A stretch of DNA of 64,000 nucleotides, taken from positions 620,001 through 684,000 of the forward strand of contig JALRME010000011.1 of NCBI GenBank assembly GCA_026120035.1, in the 5' to 3' direction. A program made the translations under genes and the position numbers. Of the stretch, positions 57,308-64,000 are shown piece after piece. Each line of letters begins with the position of its first letter. Position 1 is the stretch's first letter. The stretch comes from Coleophoma eucalyptorum (taxonomy: Eukaryota > Ascomycota > Leotiomycetes > Helotiales > Dermateaceae). Below the pieces are notes generated by a model. It ran no database searches. It was not told the origin of the DNA and was given only the letters and a program-made list of their open reading frames with translations.

Positions 57308-58727
57308 ATGAGTAAACCGGCGACTCCGTTAGTGCCGCTGGCCATGAGCCAGACGAAGGAAGACCTCTTGAGACATATTGATATAAGTCTTGAGACCTAT
57401 GCCCTGATGGCTGTACGTACTATGCAAACCTCTGATGCAGCTTGTTAATCTTGTTGTAGAAAGAGGCCGGCCGTGTATACAAATGGCTGACCTCGGACAC
57501 CCGGCACCTCAAGAAGCACTGCAAAAGAAAGCCTCCTTACGATTGGAGTGATATTCTCGAGAAGTCGAAGGACGAAGCAATGGAACGAATCGCGAACAGT
57601 GGCGATCCGCATACTTCTTATCATTGGAAATTAGCAGCACCTACCGAAGATTGTCCTAACTGGATTGCAAGATGGTTCTTGTACCACAAATTCCGATACC
57701 GCGATGGGAGAAATCGCAACGCGACAAGGGGAGAAAGCTCGCGTTCCTCGGAGAAGTCGGGCTCCAGACAACACAGTTCTTCGACATTGTCCTCGTCTCG
57801 GGCCGCAGGAAGTGCCATGCATTCTGCGGGCCATAAAAGCTCTGAATATCAAAATCGGCCGTTGGACCAAGATTATGGAGGATCCACATCTGTATCTTCG
57901 TACTATTCGCAGAGTCCGCCTTATCTTCAAAGCTATTCACAGAACCAAAGCCGAGTTGCATACCAGAGTCCAAATTCTACTTTCAGTAAGTTTTAGAAAC
58001 CTCCTATCTGTCACTTCGTGGTAGATGTTATTACATCTGTTATTTCATATCCGTCTAGCGAAGCTGTGGAAAAACCGACACAGCGGCCCTCCTGAGGACC
58101 CCCGTCAAGCGTAAACTTTGTTGTGCCCCCTGTCGCTTGCTCAAACCGTACTGCTTCGATACCATTATTGATTTGCCATTTCAAGTTGCTCTCTTATCCC
58201 GTGTATATACTGATATCTCTATCTTTTCTTATGAAGCCTGAAATATCGCTACTTGGTTACTACGTTGTTGTTTGCTTCGTTTCTTCTGGATGATGAGGAA
58301 GGTATTCTGACTTGCCCATCTGAACAGACCAAGAACGCGGCACAGGACAATCAGTCCCGTCGTACACATATACGACAGCAGGTTCGTGACACCCGAGTCT
58401 TTATTTCAATCTTATAGTTAGTTACTCGTGCCTCCGAGAACTTCATTGTGGCATTCTGGTGCCTACACAATGGTACACTAAGCTCTGCTCGCTTGGGTTT
58501 TCTCATGATTTTCCTAGCTGAAATATTCATTTTCATATTCAGTCTCAACCTCTTCCTCTCTTCCGAATCCTTATACCTATGCTCCAGGTAATGTGGCATA
58601 CCAAAGGCATTCTTCCTCAGTCACTGCGTCGAAGGGTACTTATTACGAAGAAGAATACTACGAAATCGATGATAACACAAGCGAGACATCGTCGAAGCCA
58701 TATTATGACCCAGTTCGAGATGTATAA
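57308..58727 (+). CDS. Hypothetical protein with WLTSDTRHLKKHC and WFLYHKFRYRDG segments
   Basis: I do not recognise this family. Exons 57308-57412, 57460-57985 and 58588-58727 give about 256 residues. The first 110 residues look folded, with several Trp and aromatic positions (YKWLTSDTRHLKKHC, PPYDWSDILEKSKDEAMERI, WIARWFLYHKFRYRDG). After that come a Ser-rich stretch and a Tyr/Gln/Ser-rich stretch (SSYYSQSPPYLQSYSQ), and the acidic, Tyr-rich C-terminus ends in PYYDPVRDV. The first intron is 47 nt. The second would be 602 nt, unusually long; a candidate 27-nt exon at 58351-58377 with consistent phases could divide it. No signal peptide or membrane segment is seen. The low-complexity tail may form an assembly-prone region. 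Confidence 0.72.
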
Positions 58728-61058
58728 CTGAAGCTTTTGCGCGTACATGATCTGAAAGTCTGTTCGTGGCGATCAGATAGAGACGTAGAAGGTGGAGACC
58801 AAGTTATCAATCGTGTGAGAGGGCAGGGATTTGAGCTAGCTGGTAGGCAATGTGACGTATATCCCACATGGTTTGAGACTGGGTAATGATGTCAATCATT
58901 TAAGGCATGGAAATTTTGGCGAGAAAGAGTGAAGAAGTTTAACAGGAAGCAACGAGAGCGGAGGCAGAATATTTTGTTGCGCTTTCTAATCAACGGCCAT
59001 ATTTTGACGAGACACGACACGACATATCAGGATTGGAGGCGTCATCTAATTAGCATGTGGTGTTTAATTGAACTTCATACATCTTTTGGACTTCTGATCT
59101 TCCTACCTATCTACCTCGATGAACAAACAGTCTACCTGGTGTAATTAATGTACCGACGCCTCACAATCTCATTGATATTCTGTAATAGGTGAAATTGCCC
59201 AAAGTAACACTCCTCGTCTCGCTAATTACTAGACGCAAAATACACTGTAGGCATATACGATAGTATTTGAATGAATGTGCCGGCAGGGCTGGACTATCTA
59301 TCGCTAAGACCACACCCAACAAAATTTGGAATATCAACCTAACTTCCTTCCCTTCCCCTCTGCTCACGACGGGAATTTCAAGATCCATACAGCCTTGGAG
59401 CGCGAGAAGATAGCCAAGAGAAGGATATATCCTAGTGCAGCAGCAGGATCAACACGGGCCAGTGCAATCTTGGATTCAGCCCGCAATCAACCATCAACTA
59501 TCAACCATCAGCGATCAACAACCAATCTCAAAGCCACTCAAAGCGAATCAGGATGACTTTTTTTTGCCCGCGCTCCTGCAAAACCAAGCATCATACCACC
59601 AATCATTCGCAACACATCTATGGTAGGGACGCCCGGAGCTGGTCTCCGGAGCTAGTCTCCGTAGCCGATGCCGGGCGATCGAGATTATGAGTGTGGCAGG
59701 AATCAGGAGCAGGGAGTTATGTGATGGGGGATGAGGCGAGGTTGTCTCCAGTACCCTCGCGTTATCCAGGTAAGCAGGGCAGATTAGTCTTCTTCTTTAG
59801 TAGATGGTGTGCCATGGGGGTGGTGGAGAAACTAGACAAGGGTCTGAGAGAAGTGGGAGAAGGCACGAAAGCAAACCCGGGCAAGGGGAGTGTGAGAAAA
59901 AGAAAGGAAAGGAGAGGAAAGGAAAGGAAATGAAATAAAGGGTCTAGACGGTATAGAACGGTATAGAAGGTAGAGCCTGGATATCATGGTGTTGTAAGCA
60001 TGTGGATGGTAAGGCGGAATAGCGGGGAAAATGGTGACGGGAAACGGTTTTACATAGATCTGTGGTTATTACCTGGAAGGGAAGGTCATCTGGAAAGAGA
60101 CGCGGAAGTGATGTCCGAAAAATATACAACATAATTACTGTAATTACTGGCCATCTTCAATGGCATGTTAGACACCTTGCCACGTCTTCCCGTTTGTAGG
60201 CTCGGCGTACATCATCACTGGCCACGCTGACAATTAGGTACATTTCCCACGTGCCGACAAATCCCAGTCCAGTGACGGGACGAAAAGTCCCCATAGATAC
60301 TCCGTAGTGAACGTGAGTGACAGGGTAAAGCGGTGCAACGAATGCAATGCATGCTCTCGGAGGGTTTCACTCGAGGAACAGTAGAAGAGAGAAAGGGAGG
60401 CGTTCGTCGCTTAGTTATTGTGTGATCGGAGGTGATCTCCTGCCGAATAGTGAAGCACTTCGCCTTAATATCTGTGCTATTATGTTCCGGCCAAGGCAGA
60501 GAAACATGGATATAAGTGGAGTATCCTACCTTCGTTTAGCTCGATTCGTTAGCTAGAGATCTATCTCTCGTCTGGAGATAGGCCACCATGGCATTGGTAT
60601 GCCGCCGGAACAACACGACTTACTTACGCGGCCTGCTGACGGTGGAGAGCTACCTTAATGTGGCTCCTTGTTACTATAATCCTGAGACCTATAACACCTT
60701 TACCGATGGAGGGCTGCCAGGGCGAATTTTGAGCACGTCAAACACCTTGAAGAGCCTGGGACCTATTAAACCTTTACCAGTGGAGGGCTGCCAGGGCGGA
60801 TTTGGAGCACGCTAAACACCATACACGTCAATTAGAATGTCATGCAGAACCAATCCTATTCGACAGCCGATAAAAAGAAAAAAAAAGGAGACTTGACAGA
60901 AGAAAGCTCGAATTCCAGGCATTGTACAGTTTGTACAACTTGTGGTCATCGTGATGTTATGCTACCGCTCGCGCCCGCCCAATATCAAAATGATCCTTCA
61001 TCCCCCTAGCTATCTTTCATGCTATAATTACAGTCCCCACTCTAACACCGACAGTAAT
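58728..61058. other. Convergent intergenic region, 2.3 kb
   Basis: This lies between the hypothetical gene and the end of the 2-oxoglutarate dehydrogenase gene. No gene is supported; a two-copy 66-bp repeat lies at 60681-60820. Confidence 0.55.
60681..60820. repeat. Two-copy direct repeat, 66-bp unit
   Basis: Units 60681-60746 and 60755-60820 are about 85-90 % alike and share GAGGGCTGCCAGGGCG and a CAAACACC or TAAACACC end; 8 bp separate them. It may be a remnant of a longer tandem array or a footprint of local duplication. Confidence 0.75.
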
Positions 61059-64000
61059 CTACTCTCCCTTCAGCTTGTCTTGTGCAACAGTAAAAGCAGT
61101 TTCCAACAATTTCGCCTCTTCCTTGGTGTGGCTGGCCTTGAGTCCAGTAGCGACACTAGCACTTGGGTCACGACCTGCATACATGACGTGCTTACGGTTG
61201 TGATGCTCAGTCTCATTGAGAAGAGTCTCGATTCTAGGTTGGGTGAATGACCAAGCACCGGCATTGAGAGGCTCTTCTTGACACCAAACAATGGTCTTAG
61301 CATTGGGGTAGGTATCAAGGTTCTCCTTCAGTTGTTGCCATGGGAAGGGGTTCAATTGCTCAATTCGAGTGATGGCCGTATCCTTGATGCCGTTATCGGC
61401 ACGGTACTTGCTGAGAGCTGCGTAGACTTGACCGCTGCAAAGAATGACACGCTCAATCTCCGCTGGCTCGTTGACAGACTTGCCATGCTCAGTCTCTGGA
61501 ATGATCCACTGGAATTGGGAGTCGCCAGTGAACTCTTCAATAGGCGAGCGGGCAATTGGATGTCTGAGAAGGGACTTTGAGAAGAATATGACAAGTGCTG
61601 TTGTATGTTAGTTTCATTCCCATTCAAATATACTACTGTAACTTACGCTTGCGGAATTGTCTGTTCATCTGTCTTCGGAGAATGTGGAACAAGTTGGAAG
61701 GAGTGGTCATGTAGGCAATCTGCATATTACAATCTTGATGTTGGCGGTCAAGCTTGTCGGGGCTTGGGAAGATACGGGGGTCCTCGTTACAGAGCTGTAG
61801 GTATCGCTCCATACGTCCAGAAGAGTGCTCAGGTCCTTGTCCATCATAACCGTGAGGAAGGGACATCACAAGACCAGATCTCTGCATCCACTTCACCTCA
61901 CCAGAAGCAATGAATTGGTCGATGATACATTGTGCATTGTTAGCAAAATCACCGAATTGAGCTTCCCACATGACAAGGGCATTTGGTGATGACAGAGAAT
62001 ATCCGTATTCAAAACCAAGACAACCAAACTCACTCAAAGAGGAGTTTGAGATGACGAATTTGCCTTGATCCTTGCTGATATGTTGTAGAGGTGTGTATGT
62101 CTTTTCGTTCTCTTGGTCATGGAAAACTGCATGTCGCTGGGAGAAAGTACCACGCTCAACATCTTGACCAGAAACACGAACATGATGTCCTTCGCTGACC
62201 AAGGAACCAAAAGCCAACGCCTCGGCAGTAGACCAGTCAATATTCTGTCCCTCATTCACGGTCTTGACACGGTTGGCGAGAATACGCTTCAGATTACGGT
62301 GAACATTGAAGCCTTCTGGCGCCGTGCCGATAGTTGTACCGATGTGCTCGAGAGTGTGAACTGGGACACCAGTGGGGTTGTGGGGGAGAATCTCCGTAGC
62401 GAGCTCTTTAGGCGACTTAAAGCCGTTCCAAGCGGATGTGGTCCACTCCTTAGAGGTGGGTTGATAATCCTTGCTCTTTGAAAAGCTCTCTTCCAACATG
62501 CCCCAGACCCACTTCTTGTGTTCCTCGATATCCTCCTTTGTGAAGCTCTTGTCCTTCAAGAGTTGGTTGACGTAGATATCGATTTGTGGTTCATGTGCTT
62601 GGATACGCTTGTACATCAGAGGCTGGGTGAAGGATGGCTGATCAGTTTCGTTGTGACCGTGTTTGCGGTAGCAGACAAGATCAATAACGACATCACGCTG
62701 AAACTCAGCACGCCAATCGGCAGCCAATTGACAAACGTAGTTAACAGCCTCAACATCATCTGCGTTAACGTGGAAGACCGGAGCATCGATGGACTTTGCA
62801 ATATCTGTACAGTAAGCCGTGGAACGAGCGAAACGAGGATCAGTGGTAAAACCGATCTGGTTGTTGACGACCAAGTGGATGGTACCGCCAGTGGAGTAGG
62901 CTGGCAATGAGTGGAAGCCCAGGCACTCATAGACAACGCCCTGAGCAGCGAAGGCAGCATCTCCATGGAGCAAAACACCCATAGCTGAGTTATGTGTCTT
63001 CTCATCATTATTGTAGTGCTGAATAGCTCTGGTCTTACCCAGGACAACAGGATCTTCAGCCTCAAGATGGGAAGGATTGGCAACAAGAGATAGCTGGACA
63101 CGCTTGCCGGAAGGAGTTGGTCTCTCAAAGTTCATGCCAAGATGGTACTTGACATCTCCAGATCCCTCGTCCTCGGCTGCAGCACTTCCGCCGAACTCGC
63201 TAAAGATAGACTCGTTTGGTTTTCGGACGACGTTGCTAAGCACGTTCAAACGACCACGATGAGGCATGCCAATAACGATATCCTTCACACCGTAATCAAC
63301 ACTACGGTCAATAAGTGCCTTCATACCTGGAACCAAGGTTTCGCAACCTTCCAAACCGAAACGCTTGTCGTTAGGATACTTGGTGGCTAAAAAGCTCTCG
63401 AAGCTGGAACTCCAGATCAAACGGTCTAGAATACGTCTCTTTTCGTCGACAGAATATTTGTAAGGGTTTTCGATTTCGACTCGCTCGCGTAGCCAGTCGC
63501 ACTGCTCTCTGTCTGGAATATGGATGTACTCAATACCATATGAGCCACAATAGATTCTCTCGCACGCTGCAATGATGTCACGCAGGGTCATCTTCTCGCG
63601 TCCTTCCTTCTTGAATCGTGGCAAGATACCGGGGCCAAGGGTATACTCAGTATCAAGATCCTTCTCGGTGAATTGGTAGTGCTCAAGTCGCAATTCCTTA
63701 GGGTTTGAATAGCCGAATTCTTGGGCCTCACGTCTGATGCCCAAGGGGTCGATGTTGGCTTTGTGGTGGCCTCGGGCTTGGTATGCGCGGACCAAGAGTT
63801 GCACCTTAAGATGGTTCATGACATCGGAACCCTCACCAGTGGCCATTCCAGGGCCGGGTAAGAAGCTGGGCACGCCGCCGGCGGCTGAGGGCACAAGATT
63901 TGGAGGGGGAGTGAATGCTTGTGACATTGGCATATCACCACTCTCCATGTTCTTAAAGTACGCCTGCCACGAGACATGCACACTGGATGGATCCTCCTTC
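61059..64000 (-). CDS. KGD1: 2-oxoglutarate dehydrogenase E1 component, mitochondrial (5' end cut)
   Basis: This is the thiamine-diphosphate-dependent E1 subunit of the 2-oxoglutarate dehydrogenase complex, which decarboxylates 2-oxoglutarate in the TCA cycle. About 960 C-terminal residues are visible in exons 64000-61647 and 61597-61059; full-length enzymes are about 1040 residues, so the mitochondrial presequence and first exon(s) lie beyond the window. Visible motifs include [19 protein letters not shown] near the N-terminus, [17 protein letters not shown], the ThDP/Mg region [14 protein letters not shown] followed by [27 protein letters not shown], and [19 protein letters not shown]. The C-terminus contains [14 protein letters not shown] and [12 protein letters not shown], both typical. 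The last intron is 49 nt. The frame is open at the window edge, with no ATG usable as the true start. Confidence 0.97.

Overview
The window is nuclear DNA of a filamentous ascomycete (Pezizomycotina; I cannot fix the class, although the style would suit a leotiomycete). The evidence is many short GT-AG introns of about 47-120 nt with CTAAC/CTGAC-like branch points, fungal-only families (a Zn2Cys6 regulator, a C2H2 plus fungal_trans regulator, a siderophore hydroxyornithine transacylase, quinate-type and DHA1-type MFS carriers), CT-rich promoters and wide intergenic spaces. I rebuilt the exon structures by matching splice signals to continuous, family-like protein; no transcript data were available.

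Region by region: (1) 101-10478 holds four consecutive minus-strand genes: a phenol-hydroxylase-type FAD monooxygenase, a DHA1-type MFS carrier, a C2H2 plus fungal_trans transcription factor, and an NCS1 (uracil/allantoin-type) permease. One enzyme, two carriers and one regulator in tandem look like a small catabolic or specialised-metabolism cluster, and this is the best candidate for an unusual system here. (2) 11597-14944 codes for a 1115-residue, mostly disordered protein. (3) 14945-26912 is a 12-kb interval with no gene I can support; its 22.7-25.1 kb part looks like a transcribed leader/lncRNA with small ORFs. (4) 26913-34236 holds ARPC5 (Arp2/3 complex), a quinate-type sugar carrier, a doubtful small gene and an F-box/LRR protein. 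(5) 37249-42899 holds an ING-family PHD protein and a divergent pair: a cis-prenyltransferase (Rer2 type, dolichol synthesis) and a rhomboid-like UBAC2/Dsc2-type membrane protein. (6) 43.0-45.3 kb is an imperfect minisatellite with about 15 visible copies of a 135-165 bp unit, broken by a 98-N assembly gap. (7) 45841-48287 codes for a Zn2Cys6 regulator with a GC-AG intron. (8) 52249-54038 codes for a siderophore N5-hydroxyornithine transacylase (SidF/SidL type) in which one intron lacks an AG acceptor. (9) 57308-58727 is an unrecognised small gene. (10) 61059-64000 is the E1 subunit of 2-oxoglutarate dehydrogenase, cut by the window end.

The housekeeping genes (ARPC5, ING, RER2, UBAC2-like, KGD1) are ordinary. 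The points worth a second look are the four-gene cluster and its promoter palindromes, the micro-exon in its regulator, the minisatellite with its suspicious gap, two non-standard introns, and the large gene-free interval with a transcript-like island.
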